64,000 nt of DNA from Thiotrichales bacterium (GTDB taxonomy: Bacteria > Pseudomonadota > Gammaproteobacteria > Thiomicrospirales > Thiomicrospiraceae), in NCBI GenBank assembly GCA_016938655.1, contig JAFGUG010000031.1, positions 1-64,000 on the forward strand, in the 5' to 3' direction. A program made the translations under genes and the position numbers. Shown here piece after piece: positions 8,494-16,493 of the stretch; the first letter of the stretch is position 1, and every line of letters begins with the position of its first letter. The notes under the pieces are model-generated. The model did not search any database and was not told the DNA's origin. It saw only the letters and a program-made list of their open reading frames with translations.

Positions 8494-11097
8494 ATGCGTG
8501 ACTTACCCATTAACAGTGTGCTTAATCAGATTGTCGATACCGTTTCCGGGTCGGCGTGTTGTGTCTTGCAAGCCGATCCAGGGGCGGGTAAATCCACTGC
8601 TGTGCCGTTGGCGATTTTACAATCGGACTGGTTTAACCAACCACAAAATGCAGGCAAAAAAATTGTCATGCTCGAACCCCGCCGTTTGGCGGTGCGTTCC
8701 ATTGCCAATTACCTTGCTAAGCAATTGGGTGAGAAAGTTGGGCAACAAGTCGGGTATCAGGTTCGTAATGACAAGGTTAGCTCCAAAGCTACGCGACTGG
8801 AGATTGTGACGGAGGGTATTTTGACTCGACGATTGCAAAGTGACCCTGAGCTATCCGATACCGCCTTGGTGATGTTTGATGAGTTTCATGAACGCTCCAT
8901 TCACGCCGATTTGTCACTGAGTTTGTGTCTGGATGTGCAAGCCGCTTTGCGGGATGATTTAAAGTTATTGGTCATGTCGGCGACCATTGACACCCTAGCG
9001 GTCAGTGCATTTTTAAACGATGCCCCCGTTATTCAATCGCAAGGCCGTGCTTACCCAGTTGAAACCGTCTATTTGAATCAATCCATTGCAACGAGCGCCA
9101 AGTTTAAGTGGGACATTCTGCCGATTCTGACCAGCGCTATTTTAAAAGCCGTGGAAAACACGCAACAAGATACCTTGGTCTTTCTGCCCGGCCAAGGCGA
9201 GATAAAGCAGACACTGCAAGCGTTGCAAGCGGTTTTGCCCAATCACTCGTGGGCGCTGTTGCCCCTTTACGGCGGTTTAAAACCCGAGCAACAAGATTTG
9301 GCGATTCAGCCGGATGCTCAGGGTCGTCGTAAAATTATCTTAACCACCAATATCGCCGAAACCAGTTTGACCATTGAAGGCGTTGATTGTGTGGTCGATT
9401 CTGGATTAGCTCGCTTGGCACTCTATGATGTCAACAGCGGCATGACCCGCTTGCAAACGCAGCGCATCTCTAAAGCCTCAGCCGAGCAACGTAAAGGCCG
9501 AGCAGGGCGCTTGCAAGCCGGTTGGTGCTATCGGTTATGGAGTGAGGCTCAACAAGCTCAATTGCGCGATTACGATGCCGAAGAGATGACCGTGACCGAT
9601 TTAACCAGCTTGTGTTTGGAGTTGGCCTTATGGGGCGTGCAATCACCGGAAGCGTTGCGTTGGTTAACCATGCCACCACAAGGGCATTTTGAGCAAGCGC
9701 AACAGCTTTTAAAACGTTTGGATTTATTAACAGACAAAGGCCACATTTCTGAGCTTGGCAAGCATGCCATTCAGCTGGGTGCCACGCCACGTTTGGCTAG
9801 GTTATTGTTGTCGGTTAAATCGTCAAATAATCCTCAATTAATGCGTTTGGCGTGTGATGTAGCGGCACTGTTATCGGAACGTGATGTTCTGCAAAATGGT
9901 TATGAAGTAGGTGCCGATTTAGCGATTCGGGTTTTGGCCATACAAGCGTATCGAGCCAATCGTAAAACGGCGCAAACTCACTACTCGATTTTTATCCCTG
10001 CCATGGAGCAGGCCTTGCAAAATTCAAGTAACTGGCAGAAGCAGCTGGGGGTCAGAGGGGAATCGACAAACGGGTCTGATACGTCTTTGGACGATTTAGG
10101 TAAATTAGTGGCTTGGGCGTTTCCGGATCGCCTTGCCATAAAACGTTCTGCCAATCAGTCTCGGTATTTAATGGCGAATGGTAAAAGTGCTTTGTTACAC
10201 GAGAATGACGCGTTAAACACCGAGCCCTGCTTGGTGATTGCCAACATTGATGGGCAAGTAAAAGAGGGGCGGGTGTTTTTAGCGACGGCTTACTCTGAGC
10301 AGACTTTGCAGACTCAGTTCAAATCGCATATTCAAAATCACGCCGTTTACCAGTTTGATGAACATCGCCAAGAGGTTGTTGGCAGTCAACAAGTAAAATA
10401 CGAGGCACTGATACTGTCTGAAAAACGCTTGGAAAAACCAGATGAATCGGCTTTGCATGACTGTATGTTAAAAACCTTAAAAAGCAAACGTTTAAGCTTA
10501 TTGCCGTGGAACGAAACCAATTTAGCGTGGTTGGAGCGAGTGCGTTGGTTGAAGTTTCAAAGCCAAGCGCAAACTCAAACTCAAGCGCAAATTCAAGAAA
10601 AATCAGCAGGCCTGCCAGATTTAACTGAAGCGGCGTTAATTGAGCATTTAAGCGATTGGCTAGCGCCCTATTTAAGCGGTGTGCAAACGATTAAAGCGCT
10701 TAAAAATCTGGATTTGTTGATGATATTACAGGCGCAAGTACCGTATGAATTGCAAGCCGAGATTAGCCAACAAGCGCCCGAATTTTATTTAACACCATCG
10801 GGTAAAAAGGTGAAGATACGTTATGCGGTCGGGCAAAACCCAACTGTGTCGGTGCAGTTACAAGAGCTATTTGGCGAGTTGGCTTCGCCAAAACTCGCAT
10901 GGAATTCGGTGCCGCTTACGTTTGAGTTGTTATCGCCCGCCAGACGACCGATTCAAATTACTGCTGACCTAGCCAATTTTTGGCAAACCTCGTATTTTGA
11001 AATTGCCAAAGAGATGCGCGGTCGTTATCCACGGCATCGTTGGCCAGAAGAGCCGTTAAAAGAGAAAGCAGGGCGCTCAATCAAGCCAAGAGTTTAA
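8494..11097 (+). CDS. hrpB: ATP-dependent helicase HrpB
   Basis: HrpB is a paralogue of HrpA within the DEAH superfamily; its cellular job is poorly defined. The product is 867 residues from the ATG at 8494 (E. coli about 810). It shows ADPGAGKST (Walker A, about residues 28-36), DEFHER as motif II (DEFH rather than DEAH is normal for HrpB), MSATIDT, TTNIAETSLTIEG and QRKGRAGRL, with the HrpB C-terminal domain ending in RYPRHRWPE. A TTG two codons upstream is an alternative start. It is almost certainly co-transcribed with hrpA. A Gln/Thr-rich stretch near residues 688-702 (repeated QTQAQ) looks like a local simple-repeat expansion. Confidence 0.94.
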   Translation: MRDLPINSVLNQIVDTVSGSACCVLQADPGAGKSTAVPLAILQSDWFNQPQNAGKKIVMLEPRRLAVRSIANYLAKQLGEKVGQQVGYQVRNDKVSSKATRLEIVTEGILTRRLQSDPELSDTALVMFDEFHERSIHADLSLSLCLDVQAALRDDLKLLVMSATIDTLAVSAFLNDAPVIQSQGRAYPVETVYLNQSIATSAKFKWDILPILTSAILKAVENTQQDTLVFLPGQGEIKQTLQALQAVLPNHSWALLPLYGGLKPEQQDLAIQPDAQGRRKIILTTNIAETSLTIEGVDCVVDSGLARLALYDVNSGMTRLQTQRISKASAEQRKGRAGRLQAGWCYRLWSEAQQAQLRDYDAEEMTVTDLTSLCLELALWGVQSPEALRWLTMPPQGHFEQAQQLLKRLDLLTDKGHISELGKHAIQLGATPRLARLLLSVKSSNNPQLMRLACDVAALLSERDVLQNGYEVGADLAIRVLAIQAYRANRKTAQTHYSIFIPAMEQALQNSSNWQKQLGVRGESTNGSDTSLDDLGKLVAWAFPDRLAIKRSANQSRYLMANGKSALLHENDALNTEPCLVIANIDGQVKEGRVFLATAYSEQTLQTQFKSHIQNHAVYQFDEHRQEVVGSQQVKYEALILSEKRLEKPDESALHDCMLKTLKSKRLSLLPWNETNLAWLERVRWLKFQSQAQTQTQAQIQEKSAGLPDLTEAALIEHLSDWLAPYLSGVQTIKALKNLDLLMILQAQVPYELQAEISQQAPEFYLTPSGKKVKIRYAVGQNPTVSVQLQELFGELASPKLAWNSVPLTFELLSPARRPIQITADLANFWQTSYFEIAKEMRGRYPRHRWPEEPLKEKAGRSIKPRV

Positions 11098-11142
11098 AAT
11101 TGAAAATCGATTTATTATCGACTTTTAGGCGCTGTAAAAGTC

Positions 11143-11154
11143 AGCAGGCCTGCT
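11143..11154. repeat. AGCAGGCCTGCT palindrome, intergenic copy
   Basis: An exact 12-mer in the 95-base gap between hrpB and a small membrane protein gene, preceded by AAAAGTC. See the finding on the iterated word. Confidence 0.9.
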
Positions 11155-11192
11155 AGAATTGAATAATCATAAAAGCGTTATTGGAATAGAAA

Positions 11193-11507
11193 ATGCAGAA
11201 AAAAACAGGGTTATTATTATTGTTGGCGTGGGCAGCAGGCCTGTTAGGTTTAGTGTTAGGATTGGTGTTTGACCCAACGTGGTTTGCCCGATTTGGTAGC
11301 TTAGTGGTGCTGTTTTCGGTGATGAGTGAGTATTCGTTGTTACATGGCGAATTGCATATTTTGTATCAGCGTTTAGAAAAGGTCATGGCCGAGGATGATA
11401 TGCCGGATTTAACGCCGTCTAAATGGCACTTAAAAAAAGTTTGGATTTCACACGTCACGATTGTAATCGGTACCTTGATTTGGGGCTTTGGAGATTTGAT
11501 GATTTAG
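11193..11507 (+). CDS. Small inner-membrane protein, unknown function
   Basis: A 104-residue protein with three hydrophobic stretches: about residues 5-25 (LLLLLAWAAGLLGLVLGLVF), 30-42, and a C-terminal one ending WISHVTIVIGTLIWGFGDLMI. A charged central segment (LEKVMAEDDMPDLTPSKWHLKK) lies between. I recognise no family. A near-copy of the iterated palindrome (AGCAGGCCTGTT at 11234) encodes part of the first helix. It may be read together with hrpB, which ends 95 bases upstream, but an exact intergenic copy of the palindrome separates them. Confidence 0.65.
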   Translation: MQKKTGLLLLLAWAAGLLGLVLGLVFDPTWFARFGSLVVLFSVMSEYSLLHGELHILYQRLEKVMAEDDMPDLTPSKWHLKKVWISHVTIVIGTLIWGFGDLMI

Positions 11508-11542
11508 GCTAGTTCTAAATTGCTTCCACTTTCTTATGGCAA

Positions 11543-11567
11543 AAAAAACCTGCGTCAAAGCAGGTTC
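11543..11567 (-). terminator. Terminator downstream of the orphan PEP-CTERM tail
   Basis: The arms AACCTGC (11547-11553) and GCAGGTT (11560-11566) are followed on the minus strand by eight T residues. On the plus strand only CTTTT follows, so it serves mainly the minus-strand fragment, with possible partial use by the small membrane protein gene. Confidence 0.75.
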
Positions 11568-11592
11568 TTTTAAATCAAAAAGCCAGTTTTAA

Positions 11593-11724
11593 TTAAGCTG
11601 CTTTTCTACGACGTGCCGCCATGAAACCAACTAACCCTAAACCACCTAACATAAGGGCATAGGTTGAAGGTTCTGGAACGGCGCTAACCGGCTGTTGCGC
11701 GAACGATAATTCAAAATTTTTCAC
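11593..11724 (-). pseudogene. Orphan PEP-CTERM sorting tail (gene remnant or 43-residue peptide)
   Basis: The minus strand encodes a 43-residue frame, openable at a GTG (11722-11724), that ends in a textbook PEP-CTERM signal. VPEPS is followed by a Gly/Leu-rich hydrophobic helix (YALMLGGLGLVGFMAA) and RRRKAA at the C terminus. Exosortase systems recognise this element on secreted proteins. Here nothing recognisable precedes it: an in-frame stop lies two codons upstream of the GTG, and the terminator of the next gene abuts. It retains its own downstream terminator. The simplest reading is the surviving 3' end of a lost secreted-protein gene; a functional micropeptide is less likely. Confidence 0.7.
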
Positions 11725-11741
11725 TTTTTAAGAAAAAATTG

Positions 11742-11773
11742 TAAAAAAAAGCCAATCAAATTGATTGGCTTTT
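11742..11773 (-). terminator. Terminator of the repeat-bearing lipoprotein gene
   Basis: The arms AAAAGCCAATCAA and TTGATTGGCTTTT have almost no loop. A further T-run follows on the minus strand, 33 bases past the lipoprotein stop. Confidence 0.85.
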
Positions 11774-11805
11774 ATCTAGGGTGCGTAAAACGTTCTGCGA
11801 TTGCG

Positions 11806-13827
11806 TTAATCGATAACGTTTAACGTGAAGGTGGCACTTGCCGTTCCAGTGTCGGCATTGGTAACTGTAATTGTGACCTGATACTCCGCTGGTGCCGTGT
11901 TACCGCTGTAGGTTGCAATACCGGTAGCACTGTTAATGGTCAGTTCTGGCAGAGCAGGGCTCACATTCATGCTGTAAGTTGCATTGTCATCAACATTACT
12001 GACGGTTGGCTCTTCTAATTCTACCGTGTTGTCAGAGGTTCCAAAGAACAACGAGGAGATTCGTCCAACAATCTCTTGATCGTTCAGGCTGATTTCCGGA
12101 GATGAAATTGCATCGGTTGCAACCATAACGGCACTTGATTGCTTGGCTTCCCATTCACCGGTAATGCCATATTTCGCTTCACCAATGGTTGCTAAGTAGT
12201 AATTTGAACCTGGGGTTAGGTTACTAAAGTCACCATTTACATTCGTGGTGATTAGCGTGTTTAGAGCCGCATCGGCGAAAAGTCCAACGGTGATGTTTCG
12301 TGTGCCATCAGCATCCGTGAAGCTGCCAGGGGTGCTATTGATGCTGCTACCAGTGACTGAGTCCAAGGTTGGCGGGGTAATGGTGGTTGCACTGTCGGTT
12401 AGATCAGCCGTGATAATCTCTATGCCAGCTGATGTTTGCGCTTCCCAAGTTTCTGACTGACCGTTAAAGGTTTCCCCTGTCATTGCTAAATAGTAAGCGG
12501 TCGAAGGCTCGAGTTCAGTAAAGTTACCCTCTACATCGGAGGTAATGAAGGTGTCTAAATCAAAATCTGAATACAGACTGACAGTAACATTTCGGGTGCC
12601 ATCGGCATCGTTAAAGGTACCGGGCGTGACATTAATTGTGGTGGTGGTTTTAGACGCTTCTGTTGGTGGTGTAATGGTCGATGGGCTGTCGGTTGAGTCA
12701 CTGGTTGAGACTTCAAGTGCTGATGATTGTTTGAACTCAAAGGTTTCAGAGAGTTCATTTTTCGCTTCACCAATCGTAGCTAAGTAATAGGTCGTTGAAA
12801 AACTGAGTCCGGAAAACTCGCCATTGATATTGGTTTGGAGCGGGTTTGTGAGAGCGGCATCCGAATATAGAGCGACCGTGACATTTTGCACGCCATCTTC
12901 GTCTTCAAACAGGCCTGGTGTTACATCAATGCTTTTGCTGGTTCTGCTTTCAAGTTCAGGGGCTTGAATGATTGTTGGGCTGTCAGTAATGGCCGTGACT
13001 GTGAATGCAAACGTGACTCTTACTGTGGCTTCAGCAGGATTCTCTTCGCCGCCAATGACACTGTTAATCTCATTAGAGATTAGACGGTATTGACCCTCGG
13101 AAAAGCTAAGATCGTTTAAATCGATGTCGGTAATTGTAAAGATGCGTTCTGATTGTTCTGCGGTGTTTGCTGGCGAAATCATGCTGCCATTAGTGATCAC
13201 ATTGTCAGATTCGTCCACGATGACAAACGGGTAGCTGTTTTCTAAAACACCTTCACCGGGAATGTCGTCATCACTTAGGCGAATCGAACCGCTTAAGGTG
13301 TCGCGCTCGGTCAGTGAGTTTGGTAGATCAAACACGGCAATGAGTGGCGAATCACTTAATAAATCTTGTTTAATGACATCTAAATTACCTGAGGCTGTGC
13401 TGTAGTTATTTGCGCAAACTAATGTCAAACGTTCTACTTCATCCGGTCCATCTGCAATATTAACGTTTGTTAGGTTAATGGTTAACAGATTGTCGTCAAC
13501 AGAGTAGATATCCGGTAGAGTGGTTGAACCGTTTGGTAAGGTCACGGTCGCAGCAATACTGTTGTTACAGCCTTCTGCAATAAGATCAACGGTTTTGGTT
13601 TCGCCCTCTTTAATGGGGACGTTGAGGGTTTCTTGTTTTAGCAGGGTGCTGGTTGTCGTCCCCGAACTGGTTGTGCTTGAACTTCCGCCGCCACCGCAGG
13701 CAGATAACAGTAATGAGCTAGAGACAAACAAGGATGAAAACAGGATTTTTCTCTTCGAACTTGGGCGAGGTGTCTGTTCATTATTAACAAAAGCGGCGTT
13801 TTGTTGCTTGTTTGTTCGATTCTTCAT
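11806..13827 (-). CDS. Secreted lipoprotein with three ~97-residue repeats and a C-terminal Ig-like domain
   Basis: The product is 673 residues from the ATG at 13827. The N terminus is charged, followed by a hydrophobic segment ending LLLSACGGGGSSS, a lipobox with Cys as the acylated residue and a Gly/Ser tether. Between roughly residues 282 and 575 are three homologous units of about 97 residues. Each has TDSxxTIxxP near its start, TPGxFxDxDGxRNVTVxLYSD in the middle, and YYLAxxGE with an aromatic/Glu segment near its end. The last ~100 residues (NVDDNATYSMNVSP to TFTLNVID) resemble cadherin-like or putative-Ig (He_PIG) domains. It is probably surface exposed with an adhesive or matrix role, but the function is unproven. 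A TTG 42 codons upstream was rejected because it disrupts the signal peptide. Confidence 0.8.
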   Translation of the reverse strand: MKNRTNKQQNAAFVNNEQTPRPSSKRKILFSSLFVSSSLLLSACGGGGSSSTTSSGTTTSTLLKQETLNVPIKEGETKTVDLIAEGCNNSIAATVTLPNGSTTLPDIYSVDDNLLTINLTNVNIADGPDEVERLTLVCANNYSTASGNLDVIKQDLLSDSPLIAVFDLPNSLTERDTLSGSIRLSDDDIPGEGVLENSYPFVIVDESDNVITNGSMISPANTAEQSERIFTITDIDLNDLSFSEGQYRLISNEINSVIGGEENPAEATVRVTFAFTVTAITDSPTIIQAPELESRTSKSIDVTPGLFEDEDGVQNVTVALYSDAALTNPLQTNINGEFSGLSFSTTYYLATIGEAKNELSETFEFKQSSALEVSTSDSTDSPSTITPPTEASKTTTTINVTPGTFNDADGTRNVTVSLYSDFDLDTFITSDVEGNFTELEPSTAYYLAMTGETFNGQSETWEAQTSAGIEIITADLTDSATTITPPTLDSVTGSSINSTPGSFTDADGTRNITVGLFADAALNTLITTNVNGDFSNLTPGSNYYLATIGEAKYGITGEWEAKQSSAVMVATDAISSPEISLNDQEIVGRISSLFFGTSDNTVELEEPTVSNVDDNATYSMNVSPALPELTINSATGIATYSGNTAPAEYQVTITVTNADTGTASATFTLNVID
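12107..12984 (-). repeat. Three tandem ~290-bp coding repeats in the lipoprotein gene
   Basis: The units are at about 12692-12984, 12401-12691 and 12107-12400. They share the protein pattern TDS...TPG.F.D.DG.RN.TV...YYLA..GE. The two downstream copies are closer to each other (both ITPP and DADGTRN) than to the first, which suggests stepwise duplication. Confidence 0.75.
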
Positions 13828-14270
13828 TGAATGTGTTCTCAAAATATTTAAAAAGATGTTTTGCCATGCCAATCTGACGTTGACCTTAAAAGTCAGACGT
13901 AAGGGTGGGTAATAAAACGTGCTGAAACACTTGTGGTTACAGGTTTTATTCAAAAAATAGAATGGAGTTTGAATGGGTAAACTTATCTAACGTATTCTAT
14001 TTAAAGGAAATTTTATTGCGCGAATTGTATCATGCTAGGTTATGTATTCATAATAAAAATTTATAACCCATGATTCTATCGTGTTTTAAATTAATGATTA
14101 CAGCCTGTTTTTTCGTCTTAAATAACGGTAAAAAGCCAACCACGAAAGTTTGCTTCACTACTCTATTCACGCTGTTGTAAGAAATTTAATTGATAAAGCC
14201 AGTCTGTTTTCTGCATAATGACCTTAAATAAGTAATCAAACCTATTTAACATTCCTAGCAGGAGTTCAGC
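13828..14270. other. 443-bp divergent intergenic region
   Basis: This is the shared upstream region of the lipoprotein gene (minus) and the cytochrome gene (plus). It contains an inverted repeat AAATAGAAT (13955-13963) / ATTCTATTT (13994-14002), and an AT-rich tract around 14036-14110. A plausible sigma-70 promoter toward the cytochrome lies at 14190-14219. I see no further open frame with credible start signals. Confidence 0.6.
14190..14219 (+). promoter_or_regulatory. Candidate sigma-70 promoter for cytochrome gene
   Basis: TTGATA (14190-14195) and CATAAT (14214-14219) are separated by 18 bases, about 50 bases before the cytochrome ATG. AGCAGGAG lies at 14258-14265 as the ribosome-binding region. 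Confidence 0.45.
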
Positions 14271-14831
14271 ATGACAGACACACAATTTAATTTTAAGAAA
14301 ACCCTGATGATTGCCAGTTTATCGGCACTGTTCGCAATCGGTTTAACGGGCTGTTCAGAAGATAAATCAGAGCCTTTAAGTTCTAACAGTGGGGCAGGTG
14401 TTTCTGCGCCAGCCGCTTCGCAGCCAAGTGCCGCAGATGTTAAGCAACCGATGCCAGAAGCGACCACAACACCAGAAAAAATGGTTGAAGCGGTTGAAGA
14501 GAAGGTGGAAGTGATTGAAGAAAAAGTGGAAGCGGCTGTAGAAACGGTTGAAACAAAAGTTGAAGAGACCATTGCCGCTGTTGCACCCACTCCAGCCGTT
14601 AAGTCTGGGGCTTCTTTGTATGCGACCTGTATTGGTTGTCACGGTGCAGCAGGCGAAGGCGGTGTCGGGCCAAAACTGTCTGGTCAAGCGCAGTCGGATA
14701 TTGCTGCTAAGCTGGTTAAGTACAAAGCAGGTGAGCAAGTCGGCCCAATGACTGCGATGATGGCTCCGATGGCACAAGGGCTAGATGATGAAGAGATTAA
14801 AGTAGTTTCAGAATACATCGCTGGATTATAG
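14271..14831 (+). CDS. Lipoprotein c-type cytochrome with helical tether
   Basis: A membrane-anchored class I cytochrome c, predicted to carry electrons in the periplasm. The 186-residue product has a signal peptide with lipobox LTGC (Cys28), a Ser/Ala/Pro linker, and a heptad-like Glu/Val/Lys segment (about residues 68-105, repeated EEKVE/ETVE). The haem domain has CIGCH (Cys120, Cys123, His124) and a Met-rich region (MTAMMAPM) that supplies the likely axial Met. The haem part resembles cytochrome c5 and small monohaem cytochromes. The long charged helix between lipid anchor and haem domain is unusual and could act as a spacer. It is followed by its own terminator. Confidence 0.88.
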   Translation: MTDTQFNFKKTLMIASLSALFAIGLTGCSEDKSEPLSSNSGAGVSAPAASQPSAADVKQPMPEATTTPEKMVEAVEEKVEVIEEKVEAAVETVETKVEETIAAVAPTPAVKSGASLYATCIGCHGAAGEGGVGPKLSGQAQSDIAAKLVKYKAGEQVGPMTAMMAPMAQGLDDEEIKVVSEYIAGL

Positions 14832-14864
14832 TTACGACTGCTTAATTTGTAGAAAGCCGATCAA

Positions 14865-14898
14865 TAAAAAAGGTAGATTTTACAATCTACCTTTTTTT
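14865..14898. terminator. Terminator between cytochrome and GGDEF gene
   Basis: The arms AAAAAGGTAGATT / AATCTACCTTTTT have a short loop. A-rich and T-rich flanks make it usable in both directions by the two convergent genes. Confidence 0.85.
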
Positions 14899-14940
14899 AT
14901 GGAATCAACAAATTTATGGCAGTAAGAAAACGAAAACGGG

Positions 14941-16086
14941 TTACAGGTTTTTTGCTATCTGATATTGATTGCGTCCCATCGCTTTGGCTTGATATAGAGC
15001 ATCATCTGCCGCTTTTAAAATGGATTCTGAATCCATCTCCTTTTGAGGGGTCATCGAGGCGATGCCTATCGAGCTGGTAACAGCGATTTTTTGTTCTTTA
15101 TGGAAACAGGCAAGCGCTTCGATCGACGCTCTAATTTGACTCGCAATTTGAGTGGCATGCGTTTCATTTGTTTCGGGTAACAGAATCACGAACTCTTCAC
15201 CACCATAACGACAGACTGTATCAGTTTGACGCAGTATTTTACTTTTTAGAAGCTCTGCGACCGACTTTAAACATTCGTCTCCGGCTAGGTGTCCGTATGT
15301 ATCATTAATATTTTTAAAGTAATCTAAATCAATCATCAAAATACTCAACGGTGTTTGCGATCGTTGTCCGTGAGCCCATGCTAACGGAAACTGTTGATTA
15401 AAGAACATACGATTTTTTAGACCGGTTAATGAGTCGGTCTCACTTTGAACTTCCATGAAAAGCGCTCGCTCTTCTAAAATTAGCTGATTGGTAATTGCAG
15501 AGAAGTAGTCATTGTGCGCTGCACGAGAGGCTTCAAGGGCATAAAGAATGGCAAATATTGCTAAAATTGACAGAATTTGCAATTCGACATTATCTACAAA
15601 AAGACCAAAGAATAAGCTAGGACCAAGAACTACAATTGGGTAGTAGATACTCACCGATTTTGAAATGCTCAGAGCAATGGTGCCGCTAATGGCAAAAACC
15701 GCTGTAATAATAATCATCGGATAGTAGAGTTGTGTGAAGGTACTACCGAAGATAATCCAAGCTGCGGTGATTCCCCAGTGCAATCCACCAAACAAAATGA
15801 GTTTGAGCAATAAATGGTACACGGTTTGATTATTAAATTCAGGCCGGTTTTTGATCAATACATAATGAGCGAGACGAATCAGTGCGAGCACTATAAAAAT
15901 TGAGGTGTTGATATAAAAAAAGGTCGGTGCAACCGTTGGCATGTCACCCCAAAAAGAGACGATTAACCACACTGAAAGATAGATTAACATTCCGCCACGA
16001 GCACGGATCGTAAGGTCGTAATGTGCTTTAGTCACGAGGAAGGATTGACCTTCTTTGCTGGTTATTTTATGTCTGTTATTCATCAT
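14941..16086 (-). CDS. Membrane diguanylate cyclase (GGDEF)
   Basis: Predicted to make c-di-GMP from two GTP. The product is 381 residues from the ATG at 16086. The N-terminal ~200 residues contain about six hydrophobic segments with no recognised sensory domain. A short linker leads to a GGDEF domain (about 215-380) with DSLTGLKNR, DLDYFKNINDTYGH, and active-site YGGEEF. RQTD sits five residues before GGEEF, so the allosteric product-inhibition (I) site is intact. A TTG seven codons upstream of adjacent ATGs is an alternative start. It is convergent with the cytochrome gene. Confidence 0.9.
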   Translation of the reverse strand: MMNNRHKITSKEGQSFLVTKAHYDLTIRARGGMLIYLSVWLIVSFWGDMPTVAPTFFYINTSIFIVLALIRLAHYVLIKNRPEFNNQTVYHLLLKLILFGGLHWGITAAWIIFGSTFTQLYYPMIIITAVFAISGTIALSISKSVSIYYPIVVLGPSLFFGLFVDNVELQILSILAIFAILYALEASRAAHNDYFSAITNQLILEERALFMEVQSETDSLTGLKNRMFFNQQFPLAWAHGQRSQTPLSILMIDLDYFKNINDTYGHLAGDECLKSVAELLKSKILRQTDTVCRYGGEEFVILLPETNETHATQIASQIRASIEALACFHKEQKIAVTSSIGIASMTPQKEMDSESILKAADDALYQAKAMGRNQYQIAKNL

Positions 16087-16166
16087 AATATTTAAAGTTG
16101 CACTCAATAAAATTGAATGTTTAAAAAATCTAAAACAGGGTTGGAATCTTGATTCATTAAGCCGTG

Positions 16167-16493
16167 CTATTGGGCGTTAGAGTCGGTTGAAACGTGGGTG
16201 TTTTTAGGTTTGTACTTTCCCCAATTCTTTTTAGCGTTAAGGTACAGTTCTTCAACTTTTTCTCTGGCCCAGGGGGTCTTTCTTAAAAATGTTAGCGTCG
16301 ACTTAATGCTGGGGTTACTTTTAAAACAGTTGATGGGGATACGCTGTGCTAATTCATCCCAGCCGTAATTGGCTTCAAGCTGCGTAACCATCTCTTTTAA
16401 GGTGATGCCGTGTAATGGATTATGGGCTTGATCGCGACGAGGTGTTTCGGCGGTTTCAATGTGAGCAGGCCTGCTGGTTTTTGAGTCGGTCAT
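16167..16493 (-). CDS. VF530 (DUF2132) family DNA-binding-like protein
   Basis: A 108-residue product matching the small VF530 family, known structurally as a DNA-binding-like fold without a defined role. Hallmarks are [37 protein letters not shown] and [16 protein letters not shown]. An extra ~25-residue polar N terminus and a short C-terminal tail flank the family core. The start ATG overlaps the stop of the upstream glycosyltransferase gene (ATGA), so translation is probably coupled. An exact AGCAGGCCTGCT copy (16464-16475) encodes SRPA near the N terminus. Confidence 0.88.
   Translation of the reverse strand: MTDSKTSRPAHIETAETPRRDQAHNPLHGITLKEMVTQLEANYGWDELAQRIPINCFKSNPSIKSTLTFLRKTPWAREKVEELYLNAKKNWGKYKPKNTHVSTDSNAQ

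Noticed and set aside
13520-13912. 130-codon plus-strand frame antisense to the lipoprotein gene
   Set aside because: It is antisense to the lipoprotein signal peptide and start region; composition is a reverse shadow of the Gly/Ser tether.
14255-14777. Two long minus-strand frames over the cytochrome gene
   Set aside because: They mirror the low-complexity Glu/Val/Lys linker; the plus strand has signal peptide, haem motif, promoter and terminator.
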